A stretch of 64,000 nucleotides of DNA, from assembly GCF_037113415.1 (NCBI RefSeq), contig NZ_CP146608.1, positions 2,996,501 to 3,060,500 on the forward strand. Reading direction: 5' to 3'. Every line of letters starts with the position of its first letter. The first letter of the stretch is position 1. The notes under the pieces were generated by a model. That model was not told the DNA's origin. It worked only from the letters and a program-made list of their open reading frames with translations, and made no database searches. The DNA comes from Devosia sp. XK-2 (GTDB taxonomy: Bacteria; Pseudomonadota; Alphaproteobacteria; Rhizobiales; Devosiaceae). The position numbers were made by a program, and so were the translations under genes. Shown one piece after another: positions 17,625 to 24,944 of this stretch.

Positions 17625-18386
17625 ATGATCGACCCCCTTTTCGTCACGATCGCCGTGATCGCGGTGCTTATTGTTGGCTTGTCCAAGGCCGGTCTGCTCG
17701 GTGGCCTCGGCGTTGTCGGCGTGCCGCTCCTCACTCTGGTCATGGCGCCGCGCGACGCCGCCGGCATGATGCTGCCGGTCCTGCTCTGCATGGATGCGGT
17801 AGCCATCTGGATGTACCGCAAGGAATGCGATTGGGGATTGCTCAAGATCATGCTGCCGGGCGCCGCCATCGGCACATTGATCGGCTGGGCGCTCTGGGCG
17901 GTGGTCAGCGATGCCATTGTCTTGCTGATGGTGGGCGTCGTGACGCTGCTTTTCGTCATCGACGCGGTCTTTCCCATCCGCAAGAAGCTCGAAGGTCTGC
18001 CCCCCTCAAAACCCTGGGGTGTGTTCTGGGGCGGTGTGGCCGGTTTTACCAGCTTCATCTCCCATACCGGGGGGCCTCCATTCCAGATCTACACCCTGCC
18101 CCGCCGTCTGCCCCCAGCGGTCTATGCGGGCACGACCGCCTTCTTCTTTGCCATCGTCAACACCGCCAAGCTGGTGCCCTATTATTTCCTGGGCCAGCTC
18201 AACATGCACAATCTGACCTTGTCGGCTGCGCTGGCGCCGGTGGGCGTGCTCGGCGTCTTTATCGGCATCTATCTGGTGCGCCGCATCGATGCGCGCCTGT
18301 TCTATCGCATTGCCTATTGGCTGGTTTTCCTTCTGGCGCTGCAATTGATCTGGGAGGGTACGAGCCGGCTGCTGTCGGGGGCGTAG
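17625..18386 (+). CDS. TauE/SafE family sulfite/organosulfonate exporter-like membrane protein
   Basis: A 253-residue inner-membrane protein with about eight hydrophobic segments. It opens with VTIAVIAVLIVGLSKAGLLGGLG and has the family block FISHTGGPPFQIYTLPRRLP near the middle. Members export sulfite, sulfoacetate or similar anions, but the substrate here is unknown. An in-frame ATG at 17454 lies inside the antiporter gene; the one at 17625 gives a normal membrane-protein N-terminus. No sulfur-metabolism gene is nearby. The 261 bases after it contain a repeat and the pepF leader. Confidence 0.88.
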   Translation: MIDPLFVTIAVIAVLIVGLSKAGLLGGLGVVGVPLLTLVMAPRDAAGMMLPVLLCMDAVAIWMYRKECDWGLLKIMLPGAAIGTLIGWALWAVVSDAIVLLMVGVVTLLFVIDAVFPIRKKLEGLPPSKPWGVFWGGVAGFTSFISHTGGPPFQIYTLPRRLPPAVYAGTTAFFFAIVNTAKLVPYYFLGQLNMHNLTLSAALAPVGVLGVFIGIYLVRRIDARLFYRIAYWLVFLLALQLIWEGTSRLLSGA

Positions 18387-18417
18387 TGATCCCATTGCCC
18401 CCACTGCCTGAACAAGC

Positions 18418-18545
18418 ATCCCCCTCACCGACCCGGCTTCGCCGAGCCACCTCTCCCCGATGGGGAGAGGAACGGGAAACGGCGTTCGCCTCTATTCTTC
18501 TCCCCATCGGGGAGAAGGTGGCGCGCAGCGCCGGATGAGGGGGCG
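18418..18545. repeat. Composite palindromic repeat, two units head to head
   Basis: Between the TauE gene and pepF are two repeat units in opposite orientation. The left unit runs CATCCCCCTCACC to CGATGGGGAGAGG; the right unit runs CTTCTCCCCATCGGGG to GGATGAGGGGGC. Each carries an internal CTCCCC/GGGGAG hairpin, and the outer ends are complementary. The pattern of CCCCTCA(T/C)C ends with a hairpin core is a dispersed repeat familiar from rhizobial genomes. No transposase or target duplication is visible. Confidence 0.8.
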
Positions 18546-18647
18546 GCCCGTGCAGAGTGGAGTGGTCCGCGGCACTATCCCGCCCTTCACAGCCGGACTC
18601 TGCCTCGCTAAGGTCCGCCGCAAAACCTGTTACTCGGAGTCGCGTAA

Positions 18648-20450
18648 ATGTCCGCTGCCGCCCAAAAAGGCCACAACCAGTTCGGCAACCTGCCGGTTTG
18701 GGATCTGAACGATCTCTATCCCGGCAAGGACAGTGCCGAATTCAAGGCGGCGATGGACCAGGCTAGGACTATGGCCGCTGCCTTCGAGACCAAATACAAG
18801 GGCAAGCTGGCCGCACTGACCACCTCGGGAAAGCTGATCGAGGCCATCAAGGACAGCGAAAAGCTGGGCGACCTCACCGGCCGCATCGACTCGTTCTCGT
18901 TCCTCCAATATGCGCAGAAATCGACCGATCCGGATCGCGCCAAATTCATGGGCGACACCAATGAGGCGCTGACCAACCTCTCCACCCGCATCCTGTTCTT
19001 CGAGCTCGAACTCAATCGCATCGATGACGCCGAGCTGGATGCCGCGCTCGACAGGGACCCCGAGCTGGCGCGCTACAAGACCTGGTTCGCCGATCTCAGA
19101 AAAGCCAAGCCTTACCAGCTCGATGACAAGCTTGAAGAGCTGTTCCACGACAAGTCGGTGACCGCCTATTCGGCCTGGAACCGGCTTTTTGACGAGACGT
19201 TGTCCAGCCTCGAATTCGAGGTCGATGGCGAAACGCTCAATCTTGAATCCACCCTCCACCTGCTCTCGGAAAAGGATGAGGCAAAGCGCGAGGCGGCCTT
19301 CAAGGCGCTGGCCAAGACGCTTAAGGCCAATGGGCGGCTGTTCACTCACATCACCAATGTCTTGGCCAAGGACAAGGAAATCTCGGACAGCTGGCGCGGC
19401 TACAAGGATATTGCCGATAGCCGCCACATGGCCAATTCGGTCGAGCGCGAAGTGGTCGACGCCCTGCAGACCGCCGTGCAGGCCGCCTATCCCCGCCTCT
19501 CGCACCGCTATTACAAGATGAAGGCGAAATGGTTCGGCAAGGACAAGCTCAATGCCTGGGACCGCAATGCGCCGCTGCCCACCAGCGACGAACGCATCTG
19601 GGACTGGGATACGGCTGTCACGACCGTGCTCGATGCCTATGGCCGCTTTTCACCAGACCTGGCGGAGGTCGCAAAGCCCTTCTTCAATTCGGGCTGGATC
19701 GACGCGCCGACCGGCAATGGCAAGCTTTCGGGCGCTTTTGCCCATCCCACCGTGCCCAGCGCCCATCCCTATCTGATGCTTAACTATCTCGGACGCACCC
19801 GCGATATCATGACGCTGGCCCATGAACTGGGCCATGGCGTGCATCAGCGCCTGGCAGCGGCGCAGGGCCCAATTCTGGCCAATACGCCTCTGACCCTGGC
19901 CGAAACCGCCTCGGTCTTTGGCGAAATGCTGACCTTCCGGGCGCTGCTCGACAAGACCACCGACCCCAAGCAGCGCTTTGCGCTGCTCTCGGGCAAGGTG
20001 GAAGACATGCTCAACACCGTGGTCCGCCAGATCGCCTTCTATGCCTTTGAGCGCAAGGTGCACACCGCGCGCCGGCAGGGCGAATTGCGCACCGAGGAAA
20101 TCAATGCGCTCTGGCTCGAAGTGCAGGCAGAGTCGCTGGGCGAGGGCATTATCGCCAATGAAGGCTATGAGACCTTCTGGGCCTATATTCCCCACTTCAT
20201 CCATTCCCCCTTCTATGTCTATGCCTACGCCTTTGGCGATTGCCTTGTGAACTCGCTCTACGCACAGTATGAGAAAGCCAGTGAAGGCTTTGCGGAGCGC
20301 TATTTCGAGCTTCTCAAGGCAGGGGGCAGCAAGCATCATTCGGAACTGCTCAGGCCATTTGGCCTGGATGCAAAGGACCCCCAATTCTGGTCGCTCGGCC
20401 TCTCGATGATCGAGCGGTTGATCGACGAGCTGGAAGCCACATCTCCCTGA
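18648..20450 (+). CDS. pepF: M3-family oligoendopeptidase F
   Basis: Cytosolic zinc metallopeptidase that cleaves short peptides, 600 residues. The zinc site is HELGH near residues 390-395 (TLAHELGHGVHQRLA), with the downstream glutamate in LAETASVFGEM. The C-terminal SPFYVYAYAFGDCLVNSLY block is characteristic of the alphaproteobacterial PepF clade. Length and motif order are complete. The start ATG follows an ACTCGGAG-type site. It is followed by the cytochrome oxidase subunit IV gene at 51 bases, with no evident functional link. Confidence 0.94.
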   Translation: MSAAAQKGHNQFGNLPVWDLNDLYPGKDSAEFKAAMDQARTMAAAFETKYKGKLAALTTSGKLIEAIKDSEKLGDLTGRIDSFSFLQYAQKSTDPDRAKFMGDTNEALTNLSTRILFFELELNRIDDAELDAALDRDPELARYKTWFADLRKAKPYQLDDKLEELFHDKSVTAYSAWNRLFDETLSSLEFEVDGETLNLESTLHLLSEKDEAKREAAFKALAKTLKANGRLFTHITNVLAKDKEISDSWRGYKDIADSRHMANSVEREVVDALQTAVQAAYPRLSHRYYKMKAKWFGKDKLNAWDRNAPLPTSDERIWDWDTAVTTVLDAYGRFSPDLAEVAKPFFNSGWIDAPTGNGKLSGAFAHPTVPSAHPYLMLNYLGRTRDIMTLAHELGHGVHQRLAAAQGPILANTPLTLAETASVFGEMLTFRALLDKTTDPKQRFALLSGKVEDMLNTVVRQIAFYAFERKVHTARRQGELRTEEINALWLEVQAESLGEGIIANEGYETFWAYIPHFIHSPFYVYAYAFGDCLVNSLYAQYEKASEGFAERYFELLKAGGSKHHSELLRPFGLDAKDPQFWSLGLSMIERLIDELEATSP

Positions 20451-20501
20451 GATGGGACTTTCGGCGTAACACGAAGTGACGACTGTACTTTCGAGGACCT
20501 G

Positions 20502-20666
20502 ATGGCCAAAACCCGCCCTGAACACCACGCCGCCCCGGTACTGGAATCCGCCATGGACTATGCCGAGCATGAAAAGACCTATAACGGCTTCATCAACGGG
20601 GTGAAGTGGTCGCTATTGGCAACGGCCGTGCTGGTGGTGATCCTCTATTTCGTGATCAATCCCTGA
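20502..20666 (+). CDS. aa3-type cytochrome c oxidase subunit IV
   Basis: A 54-residue protein of the bacterial COX4 family. It has an acidic, histidine-containing N-terminus (MDYAEHEKTYNGFINGVKW) followed by a single membrane helix (LLATAVLVVILYFVI). The YxEHEKTYxxF block is diagnostic. It associates with the aa3 oxidase complex in the inner membrane and has no catalytic residues. In related genomes the gene is often encoded next to pnt genes, away from the main cox operon, as here. TCGAGGAC precedes the ATG. Confidence 0.88.
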   Translation: MAKTRPEHHAAPVLESAMDYAEHEKTYNGFINGVKWSLLATAVLVVILYFVINP

Positions 20667-20698
20667 TCAGAAACCAGTCAGCAGGCAAATGAGACGAG

Positions 20699-20724
20699 CC
20701 TGCCCGCGGGCAGGCGGGCAGGAG
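20699..20724 (+). promoter_or_regulatory. Alternative-pairing hairpin over the pntA ribosome-binding site
   Basis: CCTGCCCG (20699-20706) is complementary to two tandem copies of CGGGCAGG (20707-20714 and 20715-20722). The second copy runs directly into the GGAG Shine-Dalgarno element of pntA. The arm can therefore pair with either copy, and pairing with the second would cover the ribosome-binding site. The first pairing has no room for a loop and would need fraying, so the second looks the more stable. Confidence 0.45.
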
Positions 20725-20731
20725 AGTTTCC

Positions 20732-22258
20732 ATGAAAATTGCCGTTCTGCGTGAGCGGTTCGAGGGTGAGAGCCGGGTCGCGGCAACCCCCGAAACCGTC
20801 GCCAAATATATCGGGCTTGGCGCCGAAGTGGCCGTCGAAAAGGGCGCTGGCACAGGTTCGCGCATTTCCGACGACCAGTTCAAGGAGGCGGGGGCGACCA
20901 TTGGTGCCACGGCGGCCGCCACGCTCAAGGGTGCCGATATCGTGCTCTGCGTGCGCCGTCCTGCCGCCTCCGAGCTTTCCGGCGTCAATAAGGGCGCGCT
21001 GGTGATCGGCGCTCTCGATCCCTATGGCAATGAAAAGGACGTCGCGGCCCTTGCCAAGGCGGGGGTCGCCGCTGTTTCCATGGAATTCATGCCGCGCATC
21101 ACCCGTGCGCAGGTCATGGATATTCTCTCCTCCCAGGCAAACCTGGCCGGCTATCAGGCGGTGATGGAAGCCGCCGCAGTCTTTGACCGCGCCATGCCGA
21201 TGATGATGACTGCCGCCGGCACAGTGCGCCCGGCCAAGGCCTTCGTGATGGGCGCCGGCGTTGCCGGCTTGCAGGCAATCGCCACGGCAAAACGCCTGGG
21301 CGCAGTGGTTTCGGCCACCGACGTGCGTGCCGCTGCCGGCGAGCAGGTGGAATCCCTGGGCGCAAAATTCATCATGACAGACGCGCTCAAGGACGCTTCG
21401 GGCACTGGCGGCTATGCGCGCGAACTGACCAAGGACGAGCAGGCCGCCCAGGCTGAACTGGTTGCCGGTCACATCTCCAAGCAGGACATCGTCGTCACCA
21501 CCGCGCTCATTCCGGGCCGCCCCGCGCCCAAGCTGGTGAGCAAGGCCATGGTGGAATCCATGACCCCCGGTTCGGTGATCGTCGACCTGGCCGCCGAGCG
21601 TGGCGGCAATGTCGAATTGACCCAGCCGGGCAAGGTCATCATCCATAATGGCGTCACCATTATCGGCTATACCAACCTGGCCGCTCACATCCCGACCACG
21701 GCCAGCCAGCTCTATGCCCGCAACCTGCTTTCCTTCATCGACACGCTTGTTGACAAGAAGGAGAAGAAGCTCGCCATCAACTGGGACGACGAACTGGTCA
21801 AGGCCACTGTGCTGACCCGCGACGGTGCCGTGGTGCATCCGAACTTCATGGCTGCAGCCCCGGCCGCGGCGCCCAAGGCGGACACGGCTCACGACATCGC
21901 AGCCAAGCCTGCGTCAGCAAAGAAGCCCGCTGCGAAAAAAGCCCCGGCCAAGACCGAGATGGCCCATGATCCCGAGGCCAATTCGGCCCCGGCAAAAAAA
22001 CCGGCAACGCGCAAACCCGCTGCTAGCAAGGCTACGGCCAGCAAGGCCGCGACGGCGCCCAAAGCCGATATTGCCCACGACCCGGAAGCCAAGCCGGCCT
22101 CGCGCAAGCCAGCGGCCCGCAAACCAGCGGCCAAAACAGCGGCAGCAGAGCCGCATCCGCAGTCCGACGCAACCGCCAAGGCCCCTGCCGCAAAGAAACC
22201 TGCTGCCAGAAAGCCGGCTGCGAAGAAGCCTGCCGCCCCCAAGGGAGGAGAGAAATAA
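20732..22258 (+). CDS. pntA: NAD(P) transhydrogenase subunit alpha 1, with long Lys/Pro/Ala tail
   Basis: NAD(H)-binding subunit of the proton-pumping transhydrogenase, which makes NADPH from NADH. Residues 1-370 are the usual PntAA domain: MKIAVLRERFEGESRVAATP at the start, the Rossmann motif GAGVAGLQAI near 173-182, and the DVVTTALIPGRPAPKLV-type block near 250. Residues about 375-508 are unusual: a low-complexity tail of KKPAAKK-type units with several repeats of AHD(I/P)xAxxA. Typical PntAA ends near residue 380-400. The tail has no membrane segment; those are supplied by the separate PntAB, as in the three-gene arrangement of alphaproteobacteria. First gene of the pnt operon, translationally linked to pntAB. 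Confidence 0.95.
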   Translation: MKIAVLRERFEGESRVAATPETVAKYIGLGAEVAVEKGAGTGSRISDDQFKEAGATIGATAAATLKGADIVLCVRRPAASELSGVNKGALVIGALDPYGNEKDVAALAKAGVAAVSMEFMPRITRAQVMDILSSQANLAGYQAVMEAAAVFDRAMPMMMTAAGTVRPAKAFVMGAGVAGLQAIATAKRLGAVVSATDVRAAAGEQVESLGAKFIMTDALKDASGTGGYARELTKDEQAAQAELVAGHISKQDIVVTTALIPGRPAPKLVSKAMVESMTPGSVIVDLAAERGGNVELTQPGKVIIHNGVTIIGYTNLAAHIPTTASQLYARNLLSFIDTLVDKKEKKLAINWDDELVKATVLTRDGAVVHPNFMAAAPAAAPKADTAHDIAAKPASAKKPAAKKAPAKTEMAHDPEANSAPAKKPATRKPAASKATASKAATAPKADIAHDPEAKPASRKPAARKPAAKTAAAEPHPQSDATAKAPAAKKPAARKPAAKKPAAPKGGEK

Positions 22259-22618
22259 ATGGAAGCAACTGCTGAAACCGTGGCCAATGTCGCCGCAGCG
22301 GCCCATGGCGCCATTGGCGGCGCCATCGACCCCTTCACCTTCCGCCTCGCCATTTTCGTGCTGGCGATCTTCGTGGGCTATTTCGTGGTCTGGAGCGTCA
22401 CCCCGGCCCTGCACACCCCGCTGATGAGCGTCACCAACGCCATCTCCTCGGTGATCGTTGTGGGCGCCCTGCTCGCTGTGGGCGTGCAACTGGCCAATGA
22501 CGCAAGCTGGGTCTCAAAGCTCTTCGGCTTCATCGCCCTGGTGTTCGCAAGCGTGAACATCTTCGGCGGGTTCCTCGTGACCCAGCGCATGCTGGCCATG
22601 TACAAGAAGAAGGGCTGA
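22259..22618 (+). CDS. pntAB: NAD(P) transhydrogenase subunit alpha 2 (membrane)
   Basis: A 119-residue membrane subunit with three helices, forming part of the proton channel. Hydrophobic stretches begin near [37 protein letters not shown] and [20 protein letters not shown]. The ATG directly follows the pntA stop codon, so expression is coupled. In E. coli this region is fused to PntA; separate genes are the alphaproteobacterial form. Confidence 0.92.
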   Translation: MEATAETVANVAAAAHGAIGGAIDPFTFRLAIFVLAIFVGYFVVWSVTPALHTPLMSVTNAISSVIVVGALLAVGVQLANDASWVSKLFGFIALVFASVNIFGGFLVTQRMLAMYKKKG

Positions 22619-22624
22619 TCGAAA

Positions 22625-24031
22625 ATGATCGACGCAAATATCGCCGCCCTTCTCTATCTGGTCTCGGGCGTTCTGTTCATCCTGGCCCTGCGTGGCCTGT
22701 CCCATCCATCCTCGTCGCGCCAGGGCAATATGTTCGGCATGGTCGGCATGGGCATTGCCGTGCTGACCACTTTGGCCGTGGCCTCGCCCAGCGATTGGGT
22801 AAGTTGGCTGCTCATCGTCGGCGGTCTCGCCCTTGGTGGCGGCGTGGGCGCCTATATCGCCCGCTCGGTCAAGATGACCGACATGCCGCAATTGGTTGCC
22901 GCCTTCCACTCGCTGGTGGGCCTTGCCGCGGTCTTTGTCGCCGCCGCCGCGCTCTATGCGCCGGAAGCCTTCGGCATCGGCGCTGTCGGCGCCATCCATG
23001 GCCAGGCCCTGGTGGAAATGTCCATCGGCACCGCCATTGGCGCCTTCACCTTTACCGGCTCGGTCATCGCCTTTGCCAAGCTCAACGGCAATATGAGCGG
23101 CAAGCCGATCATCCTGCCCATGCGGCACCTGATCCATATTGCCATGGGCGTGGCCATTATCGCCTTGGTCTGGGCCTTCACCGTTAGCGGCAATCCGTGG
23201 CTCTTCTGGCTGATCACCATTCTCGCCCTTGTGCTGGGCGGGCTGATGATCATCCCCATCGGCGGCGCCGACATGCCGGTTGTGGTCTCTATGCTCAATT
23301 CCTATTCGGGTTGGGCTGCTGCCGGCATCGGCTTCACCCTGGGCAATACCGCGCTGATTATCACCGGGGCTCTGGTCGGGTCCTCGGGTGCGATCCTCTC
23401 CTACATCATGTGCCGGGCGATGAATCGTTCGTTCATCTCGGTCATCCTGGGTGGGTTCGGGGGCGACGCCGCTGCTGCCGGTGCGGGCGCCGAGGACGAC
23501 CGCCCGGTCAAGCAGGGCGCCGCCGACGACGCAGCGTTCCTCATGAAAAATGCCGGCAAGGTCATCATCGTCCCCGGCTATGGCATGGCCGTCGCCCAGG
23601 CTCAGCATGCGTTGCGCGAAATGGCCGACCTGCTCAAGGCCGAGGGCGTCGAGGTCAAATATGCCATCCATCCGGTGGCTGGCCGCATGCCGGGCCATAT
23701 GAATGTGCTGCTGGCCGAAGCCAATGTGCCCTATGACGAAGTGTTCGAACTCGAGGACATCAACTCCGAATTCGCCCAATCGGACGTGGCCTTCGTCATC
23801 GGCGCCAATGACGTGACCAACCCCTCGGCCAAGACGGACAAAACCTCGCCCATCTATGGCATGCCGGTTTTGAACGTTGAGGATGCTGGCACGGTGCTGT
23901 TCATCAAGCGCGGCATGGCAGCCGGCTATGCCGGGGTGCAGAACGAATTGTTCTTCCGCGACAACACCATGATGTTGTTCGGCGACGCCAAGAAGGTAAC
24001 CGAGGACATCGTCAAGGCATTTGGCCACTGA
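22625..24031 (+). CDS. pntB: NAD(P) transhydrogenase subunit beta
   Basis: NADP(H)-binding subunit of the transhydrogenase, 468 residues. The first 270 residues form about eight to nine membrane helices. The C-terminal domain binds NADP through VIIVPGYGMAVAQAQ near residues 313-327 and the conserved VIGANDVTNPSAK near 395. Length and motifs are complete. It starts 6 bases after pntAB and ends the operon; a hairpin without a U run follows. Confidence 0.95.
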   Translation: MIDANIAALLYLVSGVLFILALRGLSHPSSSRQGNMFGMVGMGIAVLTTLAVASPSDWVSWLLIVGGLALGGGVGAYIARSVKMTDMPQLVAAFHSLVGLAAVFVAAAALYAPEAFGIGAVGAIHGQALVEMSIGTAIGAFTFTGSVIAFAKLNGNMSGKPIILPMRHLIHIAMGVAIIALVWAFTVSGNPWLFWLITILALVLGGLMIIPIGGADMPVVVSMLNSYSGWAAAGIGFTLGNTALIITGALVGSSGAILSYIMCRAMNRSFISVILGGFGGDAAAAGAGAEDDRPVKQGAADDAAFLMKNAGKVIIVPGYGMAVAQAQHALREMADLLKAEGVEVKYAIHPVAGRMPGHMNVLLAEANVPYDEVFELEDINSEFAQSDVAFVIGANDVTNPSAKTDKTSPIYGMPVLNVEDAGTVLFIKRGMAAGYAGVQNELFFRDNTMMLFGDAKKVTEDIVKAFGH

Positions 24032-24041
24032 CCGTCCCGAA

Positions 24042-24072
24042 CCTCAAATCCCTCCGCTGGCGGGATTTGAGG
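24042..24072 (+). terminator. Hairpin after pntB
   Basis: A perfect 11-bp inverted repeat (CCTCAAATCCC and GGGATTTGAGG, 9-base loop) starts 10 bases after the pntB stop. It has no T run, so it may be a transcript-stabilising structure or a factor-dependent end of the pnt operon. Confidence 0.55.
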
Positions 24073-24176
24073 TCAGCGGCCACCAGACCTATGGTCGACT
24101 GGCTTGCTTGAATGGCGGTTAGCGACACACAGGTCGTCATGAAGAAGAATGGATTGTCCATCGGGAAAGCGCGGCC

Positions 24177-24785
24177 ATGATCGCCGCGCTTTTTTCATTC
24201 GCCATCGCGAGCCTGCTGATCGAGCTGACACCGGGCCCGAACATGACCTATCTCGCTGTTCTCGCCGCCGCGCGGGGCCGCGTGCCGGGCCTGGCCGCCG
24301 TGGGCGGGGTGGCATTGGGCCTGACGCTGCTGGGCGCGCTGGCCGTACTCGGCCTGGGCGCGCTGGTGCTGGAACATCCCTGGCTCTACCAGAGCCTGCG
24401 CTGGGCCGGCGTGGCCTATCTGCTCTACCTTGCCTGGGAGGCCTGGAGCGACTCGCGCAAGCCCATCGACGCGCTTTCCCCGGACGGGAGTAATTGGCGC
24501 TATTTCCGCCGCGGGCTGATGACCAACCTGCTCAACCCCAAGGCCGCGCTCTTTTACATCACTGTCATGCCCAGCTTTTTCACTGCTGCCACGATGCGTG
24601 AAGCCATACTGTTCAGCGCCGTCTATGTGGTCGTTGCCACCGGCATCCACGCCGGCGTGGTTCTGCTCGCCGGTAGCGTGCGACCCCTGCTGACCGCCCC
24701 GCAGCGGCGGCGCGCCATGGGCTGGATCTTTGCTCTGCTTTTGCTCGGCATCGCCGTCTGGGTGGCGATGGCGTCGGCCCGCTAA
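24177..24785 (+). CDS. LysE/RhtB family amino-acid exporter
   Basis: A 202-residue inner-membrane protein with about six hydrophobic segments. It has the family signature IELTPGPNMTYLAVLAAARG at residues 16-35 and the NPKAALFYI block near 120. RhtB relatives export homoserine, threonine or other neutral amino acids; LysE exports lysine and arginine. Sequence alone does not separate them. The gene stands alone, with a palindromic repeat after its stop. Confidence 0.9.
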   Translation: MIAALFSFAIASLLIELTPGPNMTYLAVLAAARGRVPGLAAVGGVALGLTLLGALAVLGLGALVLEHPWLYQSLRWAGVAYLLYLAWEAWSDSRKPIDALSPDGSNWRYFRRGLMTNLLNPKAALFYITVMPSFFTAATMREAILFSAVYVVVATGIHAGVVLLAGSVRPLLTAPQRRRAMGWIFALLLLGIAVWVAMASAR

Positions 24786-24895
24786 AGCAAGTCGGTTGAA
24801 ACGGACTTACCCTACCTGCTCTAACCCTTTGTTTTATCGCATGTTCAAACCGGAAAGCAGCTAAGCACTTTCCTGAACATGCTCTAGAAGCAGTT
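24786..24895. repeat. Dispersed intergenic palindromic repeat
   Basis: The 159-base gap after the LysE gene is mostly an imperfect palindrome: GCATGTTC near 24841 pairs with GAACATGC near 24873, around CCGGAAAG and CTTTCC arms. An outer pair of GCTCTA elements is at 24815-24820 and 24880-24885. The TTTGTTTTATCGCATGTTC core is a form I know from many Hyphomicrobiales intergenic regions. The remaining 50 bases before the hydrolase gene show only its GGGGAGGGG ribosome-binding site. Confidence 0.65.
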
Positions 24896-24944
24896 TCATC
24901 GGTGGCGCGCTTGTCCTAGTCTTTGTCGCAGTGGGGAGGGGATC

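Noticed and set aside
18418-18545. CRISPR array
   Set aside because: The repeats are inverted, only two units occur and there are no equal spacers or cas genes.
22514-24028. 504-residue open frame opposite pntB
   Set aside because: Antisense shadow; no motif and no ribosome-binding site.
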